Assembly (NCBI GenBank): GCA_964399165.1
Contig: CAYNPO010000002.1
Coordinates: forward strand, 124,001-188,000
Source of the DNA: UBA6144 sp964399165
GTDB taxonomy: Bacteria; Bdellovibrionota; Bacteriovoracia; Bacteriovoracales; Bacteriovoracaceae
Direction of reading: 5' to 3'
DNA: 64,000 bases
Shown here: piece by piece, positions 8,407 to 15,303 of the stretch
Layout: every line of letters starts with the position of its first letter
How positions within the stretch are numbered: position 1 is the stretch's first letter
The notes under the pieces: generated by a model
Databases searched by the model: none
The model's input: the letters and a program-made list of their open reading frames with translations, nothing else
What the model was told of the DNA's origin: nothing
Made by a program: the position numbers and the translations under genes

Positions 8407-9168
8407 GCCGCTTTGGACGTCGCCCCAGAAGCGTCGGACCGCCGCGGCTTCCTCCAGAAAATACCACGTGGTTTCCAGCGGGGCGACGCCGGCCCCGCGC
8501 TTGGCCAGCAACTTGAACAAATCGCGCAGTTCTTCTGAAACATGCCCACGGGCAAACACGGAGGCGAACTCTGCCGCGAGCCAGGGAGCGGAAGGACAGT
8601 GGAGTGAGAACCGGTGGGGCTCGGTGACCACGTCCACCGCCGGAGGCAGCAACCGCAGGAGGCTAGCCAGAACCGTCCACCGGGTGGGAAAGACGTTGCC
8701 GTCGGCCAAGGGCCCCAGTCGCATCAAACCCGAGCGGCTCCAGTTCATCTTGGAGTGCAGGATGAAGCCCGCAGGGGTGGTTTCCATCCACCAACTGAAA
8801 CCCGGGTCGCTCAAGTTGCATACCTCCTCCTCCCGGCGCGGGAAACGCCGATGGCCCACGCGCTCATGCACGTGCTCGGCCTGGGCGCGGGTGGAGGTGG
8901 CGAAGGCCCGGAGCCGTTCGGAGGGATCGCCGCCGTCGGACAACAGCCGTAGGGTGGGAAATTCCTCGGGGAACTCCATCGCCTGGGCGTGGGAAGCGGC
9001 CAAGTCCGGCACGGGCAGGGTGCGCACGACGAACACCCCGGCCTGGGCCTGCACGTGGTAGAGGATCCCCGGCCCCTCCGGCAACTCCAACCGCGGCCGG
9101 GCGTGGGCGCGGAAGGTTTCCCGGACCAGGAATTCCAGGTCGTCCATGGGAAGTTCCTCGTGGTTCAC
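8383..9168 (-). CDS. Hypothetical cytoplasmic protein
   Basis: The 261-residue protein has no signal peptide, membrane helix or motif that I recognise. The start at GTG 9168 overlaps the stop of the YggT-like gene and has AGGGGG upstream. ATG 9147 with GAGG 8 bases upstream is an equally good alternative. It is probably the third gene of an operon with the two membrane-protein genes upstream. Confidence 0.55.
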   Translation of the reverse strand: MNHEELPMDDLEFLVRETFRAHARPRLELPEGPGILYHVQAQAGVFVVRTLPVPDLAASHAQAMEFPEEFPTLRLLSDGGDPSERLRAFATSTRAQAEHVHERVGHRRFPRREEEVCNLSDPGFSWWMETTPAGFILHSKMNWSRSGLMRLGPLADGNVFPTRWTVLASLLRLLPPAVDVVTEPHRFSLHCPSAPWLAAEFASVFARGHVSEELRDLFKLLAKRGAGVAPLETTWYFLEEAAAVRRFWGDVQSGLVEAAHL

Positions 9169-9422
9169 AGGACCCCCTGAAGGAGTCGCAGCGCGAGGAT
9201 GACCAGGAAGGGTGAAGGGTCAAAGGGGATTCCGGCGGGGAGCATTTGCCGGATGGGTTTCTGGGGCACGTCGACGATCTTGTGCAGCTGCTCGACCATT
9301 GGATGGCGGCGAAGCGCCGGGTTCGGCACGAAACTCAAAACCGCGTCGACCAACGTGAGGATGATGAACGCCTCGATCAGCCCATGGATCATGGGAAAAT
9401 CATAGCGGGCCCGTCTGGCCAT
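9165..9422 (-). CDS. YggT-family-like membrane protein
   Basis: The 85-residue protein has two hydrophobic segments flanking a PxxxxIRQMLP-type loop followed by FDPSPFLVILALRLLQ. This matches the short YggT family, whose members lie in the inner membrane and whose function is not settled. An internal ATG at 9392 is the likelier start by homology (MIHGLIEAF). The stop overlaps the next gene's GTG by 4 bases, and the upstream gene ends 12 bases away. Confidence 0.7.
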   Translation of the reverse strand: MARRARYDFPMIHGLIEAFIILTLVDAVLSFVPNPALRRHPMVEQLHKIVDVPQKPIRQMLPAGIPFDPSPFLVILALRLLQGVL

Positions 9423-9434
9423 CGCATAGGAGAA

Positions 9435-9788
9435 TCAGGCGCCCCACTTGTGGACGGCGCTGGTGGCGGCCGTCGCCACGAGGGCGAGCATCACCCAGTA
9501 GGCCGGACGGTGGAGCCGCGGGAACCGGCGCGCCACCACCGCGCCCCCCACGCCCACCACGAACCACACCGCCATCTTCACGTTCACCCACAGGGGCCAA
9601 GGCTCGCCGTGGGAGACGCCGATGCGCGCGAGTAACCCCATACCGGAGACCAACATGGTGAGCGTGGCCACGCCGGTGAGGATCCGGTGCAACTTGTTGC
9701 CGGCCCCGTAGAACTGGAGGGCAAAGCCCGTTACCAGCACGGCCAGGGAGATGAAGTGGATGGTTTTGTAGGTTTCATAGGGGATCAT
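9435..9788 (-). CDS. Four-helix integral membrane protein, unknown function
   Basis: From ATG 9788 (GAGG 7 bases upstream) the product is 117 residues with four hydrophobic segments and conserved-looking His residues near helices (TIHFISL, LHRIL, LHRP, VHKWGA). The pattern is reminiscent of small cytochrome-b-like or SirB-type membrane proteins, but I cannot assign it. It is the first gene of a three-gene minus-strand set and is divergent from the gene at 9911, with a dyad between them. Confidence 0.55.
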   Translation of the reverse strand: MIPYETYKTIHFISLAVLVTGFALQFYGAGNKLHRILTGVATLTMLVSGMGLLARIGVSHGEPWPLWVNVKMAVWFVVGVGGAVVARRFPRLHRPAYWVMLALVATAATSAVHKWGA

Positions 9789-9853
9789 CGCGGCCTCAAA
9801 GAATTGGAATCCTTGGTGTTTACCACTCTCCCCCTCCTCCGCCAACGAGGCTT

Positions 9854-9872
9854 ATTGACAAAACGTGTCAAT
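9854..9872. promoter_or_regulatory. Operator-like dyad overlapping a -35 box
   Basis: ATTGACA and TGTCAAT are perfect 7-bp inverted repeats 5 bases apart. The left arm contains TTGACA with TAAAAG 18 bases downstream (a promoter for the gene at 9911). The right arm reads TTGACA on the minus strand. It could be a repressor site controlling the divergent genes. Confidence 0.45.
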
Positions 9873-9910
9873 GGGCCCTAAAAGCGAAGCTCACTTGAGG
9901 AGGAACTCCC

Positions 9911-10225
9911 ATGCGCTTTTGGCTGTACGCCTTCGTTCTCTCTGCCTTCGTCTTGCCCGCCGCCCGCGCGCAATTTCCCGTGACCCCTTGGGTGGTTTGG
10001 ACCCCCGCCACGGTCAGTGCCCACGTCTACAATCCCTACTACGAGACCATCTGCTGTGAAGGTCTCGTTAGCGGCACCACCTTCAACGGCCTCACCCGCA
10101 CTTCGCCCTTCACTTTCCTGGTCCCTCCTGGTCACACCCGGGTGGCCACCCTCGGAACCAATCCCCACTTCAACCCCTTCGCGGGTGGGTGGGCCCAGGC
10201 CTTCTGCCGCTTCCAACGCTGGTAA
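9911..10225 (+). CDS. Small secreted protein, unknown function
   Basis: The 104-residue product has a signal peptide (MRFWLYAFVLSAFVLPAARA) and a short mature domain rich in Pro, Thr and aromatics, with three cysteines. GAGGAGG precedes the ATG. It is monocistronic and ends at a strong terminator. No family was recognised. Confidence 0.6.
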   Translation: MRFWLYAFVLSAFVLPAARAQFPVTPWVVWTPATVSAHVYNPYYETICCEGLVSGTTFNGLTRTSPFTFLVPPGHTRVATLGTNPHFNPFAGGWAQAFCRFQRW

Positions 10226-10229
10226 AAAA

Positions 10230-10250
10230 AAGGGCGCCAGAGGCGCCCTT
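10230..10250. terminator. Bidirectional rho-independent terminator
   Basis: AAGGGCGCC and GGCGCCCTT form a 9-bp stem with an AGA loop. There is an A-run before it and TTTCGTTCGTT at and after its 3' end. It serves the convergent genes at 9911 and 10585. Confidence 0.85.
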
Positions 10251-10273
10251 TCGTTCGTTACTGACAACAATTC

Positions 10274-10585
10274 CTAGTTCAGTCCCTTGTCCAGCACCAC
10301 GTCCGCCTCACTCCCCCGATAGAAGTACACGAACTGGTAGCCCGCGGCTTCGAGGGCGTCTGCGGCCAAGGCCGGCTTCTCATCTCCGGCGCGCAAACTA
10401 TAAAGGAGGACGTTGCCGTCCTTCTTAGGGTGGCGGGCGGAAAACGCGCCAGCGAAATCGGGCGCGAAGGGGATGGATTCCACGTTCTCGTAGGTGACGG
10501 AAGAATTGCCCACGTCCACCAGGACGAAGTTGAGGCGCTCTTCCAGGCGCTGCTTGAAAATTTCCCGGGAAATCTCGTATCGCAT
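10274..10585 (-). CDS. Rhodanese-like domain protein lacking the catalytic cysteine
   Basis: The 103-residue protein follows the rhodanese fold pattern: LNFVLVDVGN near the start, NVLLYSLRAGDEKPALAADA in the middle and a GYQFVYFYRGSEAD ending. In active rhodaneses the loop after the central strand carries the sulfur-accepting Cys. Here it reads YSLRAGDE, with Ser in place of Cys and no other Cys in the protein. It is therefore probably catalytically dead and may bind a partner or ligand. Confidence 0.65.
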   Translation of the reverse strand: MRYEISREIFKQRLEERLNFVLVDVGNSSVTYENVESIPFAPDFAGAFSARHPKKDGNVLLYSLRAGDEKPALAADALEAAGYQFVYFYRGSEADVVLDKGLN

Positions 10586-10600
10586 GGTTCACTCTCCACA

Positions 10601-10630
10601 TGGCCAAAGGGTCAAAACCTTCCTTATTAT
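10601..10630 (+). promoter_or_regulatory. Promoter placing transcription start at the lipoprotein ATG
   Basis: TGGCCA and TATTAT are 18 bases apart. The -10 (5 of 6) ends 6 bases before ATG 10637, so the message would be leaderless. This agrees with the absence of a Shine-Dalgarno sequence. Confidence 0.45.
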
Positions 10631-10636
10631 GCCCCC

Positions 10637-11023
10637 ATGATCCCGTCTTGTCGCGCCGTAAGCCTGCTTTTGTGCTTTGCCACATCGTTGGGGCTGGCCG
10701 GCTGCGCCTCCAGCAACCAGGAAAGGTCCAACTGGGAAAAAGAAGTCCAGCAACTGCTGGTGTCCAATAAACGTAAATTCCAAGTGTGCGGACGCTACCT
10801 CGCGCGATCCGCCCGGCATGAGGACATCCACCTGGGCATCACTTTCCGGGTGAACCCTTCCGGGGCCCTGGAGACCATGTGGCTGGACGAGTCCGGCAAG
10901 TGGGACCAGCGCTTCTACGACTGCGTGTTCAACGTGGTGGACCGCCTGCGCTTCCCTTCCATCGACGAGGACACCGCTTTGGAAGTGCGGCAGATCCTGG
11001 TCTACAAGGGAAAAAAGCGGTGA
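10637..11023 (+). CDS. Lipoprotein with an AgmX/PglI C-terminal-like domain
   Basis: From ATG 10637 the product is 128 residues, with a signal sequence ending in a lipobox (LAGC). The mature part (ITFRVNPSGALETMWLDES, then FYDCVFNVVDRLRFPS) resembles the TonB-like C-terminal domain of AgmX/PglI proteins of delta-proteobacteria, which are linked to envelope or gliding complexes. This assignment is by pattern only. The stop overlaps the GTG start of the deaminase gene by 4 bases, so the two are co-translated. Confidence 0.6.
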   Translation: MIPSCRAVSLLLCFATSLGLAGCASSNQERSNWEKEVQQLLVSNKRKFQVCGRYLARSARHEDIHLGITFRVNPSGALETMWLDESGKWDQRFYDCVFNVVDRLRFPSIDEDTALEVRQILVYKGKKR

Positions 11024-11553
11024 ACGGCCACCCCAACTTCATGCCCGTCAGCTCGGCCCTCAACTGGGACGAGTACTTCATGCTGCAAGCGGTGGTTGCC
11101 TCGTTCAAGAGCAAGGACCCCAACACCAAGGTGGGCTGCGTGTTCGTGGACGGCCAGAACCACCAGGTGAGCATGGGCTACAACGGGCAGATCGCTGGCA
11201 TTGATGAGAAGAGCCTGCCTTGGGGCAACGCCCGGAGCGTGCCGCTGGACGAGCAGAAATACGCCTACGTGGTGCATTCCGAGGCTAACGCCATCCTGCA
11301 CGCCAAGGGATCGCTCCAAGGCACCCGGCTGTACGTGACCCTCTTCCCCTGCCACGAGTGTGCCAAGATGCTGGCCACGGTACGGGTCAAGGAAGTGGTC
11401 TACCTGTCGGACAAGTACGAGGGGACCGTGGAGAACACCGTGGCCAAGCGGATTTTCGACATGAGCGGCATTTCCCACCGGCGGCTGCCGCTCGGGGAGA
11501 AGCTGGTGCAGCAGCTCCACGAGCACTTCCTGAAGACCCTATCAGGGGGCTGA
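11020..11553 (+). CDS. dCMP deaminase family protein
   Basis: The 177-residue zinc deaminase has the H-x-E motif (VVHSEANAIL) and the P-C-x-x-C motif (FPCHECAKML) that bind zinc and provide the proton-shuttling Glu. The N-terminal WDEYFMLQA and SKDPNTKVGC segments are typical of deoxycytidylate deaminases, which make dUMP for dTMP synthesis. GTG 11020, with AAGGGA upstream, overlaps the previous stop. ATG 11041 is an alternative. The 3' end overlaps the convergent DUF502 gene by 12 bases. Confidence 0.9.
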   Translation: MNGHPNFMPVSSALNWDEYFMLQAVVASFKSKDPNTKVGCVFVDGQNHQVSMGYNGQIAGIDEKSLPWGNARSVPLDEQKYAYVVHSEANAILHAKGSLQGTRLYVTLFPCHECAKMLATVRVKEVVYLSDKYEGTVENTVAKRIFDMSGISHRRLPLGEKLVQQLHEHFLKTLSGG

Positions 11554-12132
11554 GGGCGTTTCGTCCTTGGCCTTGATCCAAGCGGTGACCGAGAGCTTGA
11601 TCGCCTGGTCCACCGCCAAGTCCACCTTCTCCACCTTGTCGGCGGGAACGATGAGGGTCAGCCCCCCCAGCATGTAACTGTAGGGCACGTACACCGTGAT
11701 GAGGTCGGCCCGTCCGATTTCGGCCAGACCCTCCCGCGTGACCAGCCCCATGACCTTAGCCCCTCCGTGTTCCACCAGCACCACCCGCTGCTGGGTCGGC
11801 TCTCCTCCCCGCCCGGGAAGTAGGGCCATGATGTCTTTGAGGGGATTATAGATGACCTTGATGAGCGGGAATTGCTCCATCTTCCGCGTGAACCAGCGGA
11901 ACAGGCGCCCCGTGACGTAGTTGCGGGCGAGCAACCCCACGGAGAACACCACCACCAGGGTGAGCAGGATCCCGGCCCCCGGGATGTACAGGTCCTGGCC
12001 CACGGCCCATTTCACCACCGAACCGAACATCCCCTCCACCTTCACGCTCGCCCAGTAGAGCAAGTAGAAGGTCAGGGTGACCGGCATCACGACGATGAGG
12101 CCCTGCAAGAACGTTTGGTTGATTTTTTTCAT
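11542..12132 (-). CDS. DUF502 family membrane protein
   Basis: The 196-residue protein has two membrane helices near residues 9-28 and 50-68. A conserved segment (PLIKVIYNPLKDI) and a soluble C-terminal domain typical of DUF502 follow. The family is widespread in the bacterial inner membrane and its function is unknown. It lies downstream of the mini-H1 gene but is separated from it by a strong terminator, so it needs its own promoter in the short gap 12133-12158 or read-through. Confidence 0.85.
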   Translation of the reverse strand: MKKINQTFLQGLIVVMPVTLTFYLLYWASVKVEGMFGSVVKWAVGQDLYIPGAGILLTLVVVFSVGLLARNYVTGRLFRWFTRKMEQFPLIKVIYNPLKDIMALLPGRGGEPTQQRVVLVEHGGAKVMGLVTREGLAEIGRADLITVYVPYSYMLGGLTLIVPADKVEKVDLAVDQAIKLSVTAWIKAKDETPSAP

Positions 12133-12158
12133 GGTGGGAAGGCGGGGGGGCGGAGGGC

Positions 12159-12183
12159 AAAAAAAAGGGCCCCGTAGGGCCCT
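12159..12183 (-). terminator. Rho-independent terminator of the mini-H1 gene
   Basis: On the minus strand, AGGGCCC and GGGCCCT form a 7-bp stem with a 4-base loop followed by eight T residues. Confidence 0.9.
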
Positions 12184-12198
12184 CTTTCACTCAGAAGA

Positions 12199-12303
12199 TT
12201 ACTTCTTCTTAGCAGCTTTCTTCTTGGTAGCCTTTTTGGTGGCTTTCTTAGCGGCTTTCTTGGTGGCTTTCTTTGCAACTTTCTTCGTAGCTTTCTTAAC
12301 CAT
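12199..12303 (-). CDS. 34-residue Lys/Ala-rich histone H1-like protein
   Basis: From ATG 12303 the product consists only of Met1, two Val, Ala, Thr and Lys. It is built from repeats of the type KKAT/KKAA/KKVA and ends AAKKK before a TAA stop. GGAGG lies 6 bases before the ATG, and a strong terminator follows the stop, so this is a complete monocistronic gene and not chance. The composition matches the DNA-binding C-terminal tails of histone H1 and of bacterial AlgP/Hc1-like proteins. A role in binding DNA or RNA is inferred. Confidence 0.75.
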   Translation of the reverse strand: MVKKATKKVAKKATKKAAKKATKKATKKKAAKKK

Positions 12304-12436
12304 ATTTTCCTCCCAGAAAATAATGAGTAACCGGTCGTTGACCTTTCTTATCTAAAGCTTAAACACGATTTTTTTCTAACGCAAACAAAAAAAGCGCTTT
12401 TTTTTTCGCCGATGTTTTCTGCGGAGGATGCCGGCG

Positions 12437-12484
12437 GGCCCTCATCCTCCACGCTTCGCTCGCGTGGCTCATCGGATGAGGGCC
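12437..12484. repeat. Compound inverted repeat downstream of clpA
   Basis: An outer 11-bp stem (GGCCCTCATCC with GGATGAGGGCC) encloses an inner 6-bp stem (CCACGC with GCGTGG). A second short palindrome with T/A runs (AAAAGCGCTTTT type) lies at about 12390. Together they may form the 3' end of the clpS-clpA transcript. The rest of 12304-12494 shows nothing clear. Confidence 0.6.
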
Positions 12485-12494
12485 GTGTGCGGCC

Positions 12495-14843
12495 TTAGGA
12501 AAAAGTGAAGGAGAGGCCCTCGGCGGTGGCATCCACCACCGCTTTTCCGCCGGACTCGAGCTTCCCAAAAAGGATCTCGTGGGCGAGGGGTTTCTTGATT
12601 TTCTCGTCGAGAAGTCGTGCCATCGGGCGCGCGCCGAGCTTGGGGTCGAAGCCATGCTCCACGAGCCAGGCGTGGGCAGCGGAGGTGAGCTCCAGCTCGA
12701 CCTTTTTCTCCGCCAACTGGCCCTCCAGCTCCATGAGGAACTTGTCCACGATGGCCCCCATATGGGCCGGAGTGAGCTTCCGGAAGTGGATGACGGCGTC
12801 CAGGCGGTTCCTGAACTCGGGGGTAAAAAATTGCCGGATCGCCTGGTCCCGCTTGGCCGGATTGAGGTCTTTGCCCCCCCCGCCGGCCAGGGCGATGGAC
12901 CCCGCCTCCATCTCCTTGGCCCCGGCGTTGGAGGTCATGATGAGGACCACGTTGCGGAAATCGGTGGTCCGGCCGTTGGAATCCGTGAGGGCCCCGTGGT
13001 CCATGACCTGCAGGAGGATGTTGAAGACGTCGGGGTGGGCCTTCTCGATCTCGTCCAACAACAGCACGCAGTAGGGGTTCTTGTGGACGGCGTCCGTGAG
13101 CCCGCCCCCCTGTTCGAAGCCCACATAGCCCGGGGGCGCCCCGATGAGCTTGGAGACCGTGTGCTTCTCCATGTATTCGGACATGTCGATGCGGGTGAAG
13201 TGCACGCCCATCTGCAGGGCCCGCTGCTTGGCGAGCTCGGTCTTGCCGACGCCGGTGGGGCCGGCGAACAGGAAGTTGGCTATGGGACGGCTTTTGGCCC
13301 CGAGGCCCGAGCGGCCCAGGATGATGGCGTTGGCGACCTTTTCGATGGCCTCGTCCTGGCCAAAAATGAGCAGCTTCAGGTCACGCTCGAGGTTCTTGAG
13401 CTTGTCCTTCTCGTTGGCGGAGATGCTGCGCTCGGGGATGCGGGCGATCTTGGCCACGATCCGCTCCACGTCGGCCACGGAAGCCGCCTGCCCGGCCGCC
13501 CATTCGGGTGAAAGGCGCCGGTACGCCCCCACTTCGTCCATCACGTCGATGGCCTTGTCGGGGAGCTTGCGGTCTGAAATGTGTTTCTCGGCCAGGGCCA
13601 CCGCCGCGGAAATGACGTCGGCGGGGAAAGTGACCTGGTGATGGTCCTCGAAGCGGCCCTTAAGGCCGTGCAGGATCTGGACGGTGTCCTCCACCGAAGG
13701 CTCGCCCACGTCCACTTTCTGGAAGCGGCGGTTCAGGGCGGCGTCCTTCTCGAAATACTTGCGGTACTCCTCGAAGGTGGTGGAGCCCATGCACCTGATT
13801 TGGCCCTTGGAGAGGGCCGGCTTGAGCAGGTTGGAGTCGTCCAGGGTCCCGCCGCTGGTGGCGCCTGCCCCGATGATCGTGTGGATCTCGTCGATGAAGA
13901 GGATGCTCCCTTCCTTGGCGTTTTTCTTCTCCAGGGCCTGGAGGACGATTTTCAGGCGTTCCTCGAAGTCGCCACGGAACTTGGTGCCCGCCAAGAGCGA
14001 GGCCATGTCCAGGGAGTAAACGGTGGTATTGGCCAAGGGACCTGGAACCTTCTCGTCCACGATCGCCTGGGCCAGGCCCTCGGCGATGGCGGTCTTACCG
14101 ACGCCGGCATCCCCCACCAAGATGGGGTTGTTCTTGCGTCGCCGGCAAAGGATTTGGATGATCCGCGTGATTTCCTCGGCCCGGCCGATGGTGGGGTCCA
14201 ACTTGCCCTGGCGGGCCAGTTCGTTGAGGTTGGTGGTGTAATCGGCCAGGGCCTTCTCGTACTTCTCCTCCCGGCGGAAAGGCGTATCGGTGCCGGCGCT
14301 GTCCTGCTCCTGGCGCTCGTCGGTGGAAGCCGTGACGGGTCGGTCGGAGCCGTGGGCGATCTTTTCCACCACGTCCACGCGGTTGACCCCCTGCTTGAGC
14401 AAAAAGTAGGCGGCGTGGCTCTCCTTCTCGCTGAAGAGGGCGACCAGCAGGTTGATGGCCTGGATGTTCTTCTTGCCGGAACTCTGGATGTGGATGGCCG
14501 CGCGTTGGATCACGCGTTGGAGGGCCATGGAAATCTCGGGTTGATACCGGATGCCGTTGGCGTTGGCGATCTCGCGCAGCTGCTCGTTTCCAAACTGCTT
14601 CTGGTTGAGCTCGCGGATCTCCTCCTCCCCCAGGACGCTGAAGTTGGAGTCGTCGTTCAGGAAGACCTCGAGTTCGCGTTTGAGGTCAGCCAAGTCAGCG
14701 CCGCAGTCTCGCAGCACTTCGGCCACCGCGACGTCCTCAAGCATGGCCAGCAGCACGTTCTCGAGCGTAAGGAACTCGTGCCGGCGCTCATTGGCCTTGC
14801 GGATGGCCTTGTTCAGGATGAGTTCAAGTTGTGGGCTGATCAT
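12495..14843 (-). CDS. clpA: ATP-dependent Clp protease ATP-binding subunit ClpA
   Basis: The 782-residue AAA+ unfoldase has an N-terminal Clp repeat domain (residues 1-150), where ClpS binds. It has two ATPase modules with Walker A GDAGVGKT and GPTGVGKT, Walker B segments (LFIDEIHT, LLLDEIEKA) and a C-terminal ClpB-D2-small domain. It feeds unfolded substrates to ClpP. The D2 loop that docks on ClpP, normally Ile-Gly-Leu/Phe, reads Ile-Ala-Leu (GSIALAG). GAGG precedes the ATG. It lies 73 bases downstream of clpS. Confidence 0.97.
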   Translation of the reverse strand: MISPQLELILNKAIRKANERRHEFLTLENVLLAMLEDVAVAEVLRDCGADLADLKRELEVFLNDDSNFSVLGEEEIRELNQKQFGNEQLREIANANGIRYQPEISMALQRVIQRAAIHIQSSGKKNIQAINLLVALFSEKESHAAYFLLKQGVNRVDVVEKIAHGSDRPVTASTDERQEQDSAGTDTPFRREEKYEKALADYTTNLNELARQGKLDPTIGRAEEITRIIQILCRRRKNNPILVGDAGVGKTAIAEGLAQAIVDEKVPGPLANTTVYSLDMASLLAGTKFRGDFEERLKIVLQALEKKNAKEGSILFIDEIHTIIGAGATSGGTLDDSNLLKPALSKGQIRCMGSTTFEEYRKYFEKDAALNRRFQKVDVGEPSVEDTVQILHGLKGRFEDHHQVTFPADVISAAVALAEKHISDRKLPDKAIDVMDEVGAYRRLSPEWAAGQAASVADVERIVAKIARIPERSISANEKDKLKNLERDLKLLIFGQDEAIEKVANAIILGRSGLGAKSRPIANFLFAGPTGVGKTELAKQRALQMGVHFTRIDMSEYMEKHTVSKLIGAPPGYVGFEQGGGLTDAVHKNPYCVLLLDEIEKAHPDVFNILLQVMDHGALTDSNGRTTDFRNVVLIMTSNAGAKEMEAGSIALAGGGGKDLNPAKRDQAIRQFFTPEFRNRLDAVIHFRKLTPAHMGAIVDKFLMELEGQLAEKKVELELTSAAHAWLVEHGFDPKLGARPMARLLDEKIKKPLAHEILFGKLESGGKAVVDATAEGLSFTFS

Positions 14844-14862
14844 AATGCGTCCTCTCTAGGCT

Positions 14863-14881
14863 GTTCCCATAAGATGGGAAC
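14863..14881. repeat. Short hairpin between clpS and clpA
   Basis: GTTCCCAT and ATGGGAAC form an 8-bp stem with a 3-base loop, and there is no T-run. It may tune clpA expression relative to clpS or protect an mRNA end. Confidence 0.4.
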
Positions 14882-14916
14882 GGGGAGCGAAAAGCGCAAG
14901 GGCGGGAAACCGTTTT

Positions 14917-15246
14917 TCAACCTTCCGCCGGGTCGATGGAGCACTTGAGCGGATGCCCCGACTCCCGGGCGTATTTCATGACTTTCTCTTTCTTAGACTC
15001 GGCCACCTCGTACGTAAAAATACCGCACACGCCCACTCCTCGGGTATGCACCTCTAACATGATGGCCTGGGCTTCCTGCCGACTCTTTTGAAAATACTTC
15101 TGCAGAACATGCACCACGAATTCCATGGTGGTGTAGTCGTCGTTGTGCAGCAGGACCTTCCAAGGGCGCGGACGCTGCAATTTCGGGCGTGAAGCCACGG
15201 CGACGCCGCTCTTGCCTTCCTCATCCTTGTCATGGTTTGCAGACAT
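14917..15246 (-). CDS. clpS: ATP-dependent Clp protease adaptor ClpS
   Basis: The 109-residue N-end-rule adaptor binds N-terminal bulky residues and delivers substrates to ClpA. It contains WKVLLHNDDYTTMEFVV, whose Asn-Asp pair lines the substrate pocket. The segment HTRGVGVCGIFTYEVAESK carries the second conserved pocket stretch. The charged flexible N terminus of about 25 residues is normal for the family. It is the first gene of a clpS-clpA operon. Confidence 0.95.
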   Translation of the reverse strand: MSANHDKDEEGKSGVAVASRPKLQRPRPWKVLLHNDDYTTMEFVVHVLQKYFQKSRQEAQAIMLEVHTRGVGVCGIFTYEVAESKKEKVMKYARESGHPLKCSIDPAEG

Positions 15247-15262
15247 GCCCGGTGCCCTCGCC

Positions 15263-15268
15263 TATAAT
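15263..15268 (+). promoter_or_regulatory. Consensus -10 box (TATAAT) upstream of the RlmK-type gene
   Basis: A perfect TATAAT lies 35 bases before GTG 15304. No good -35 is present at standard spacing; TTGCAG is 20 bases upstream. The call is tentative. Confidence 0.35.
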
Positions 15269-15303
15269 CGGGAGATTACCGCAACCCGACGGGGATTGGC
15301 ACC

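Noticed and set aside
12077..12355. Hydrophobic plus-strand frame with repeated FLVAF units, resembling a membrane protein
   Set aside because: It is the complement of the Lys/Ala-rich mini-H1 gene, which has the ribosome binding site and terminator.
13581..14948. 455-codon open frame antisense to clpA
   Set aside because: Shadow of clpA codon bias, with no recognisable domain.
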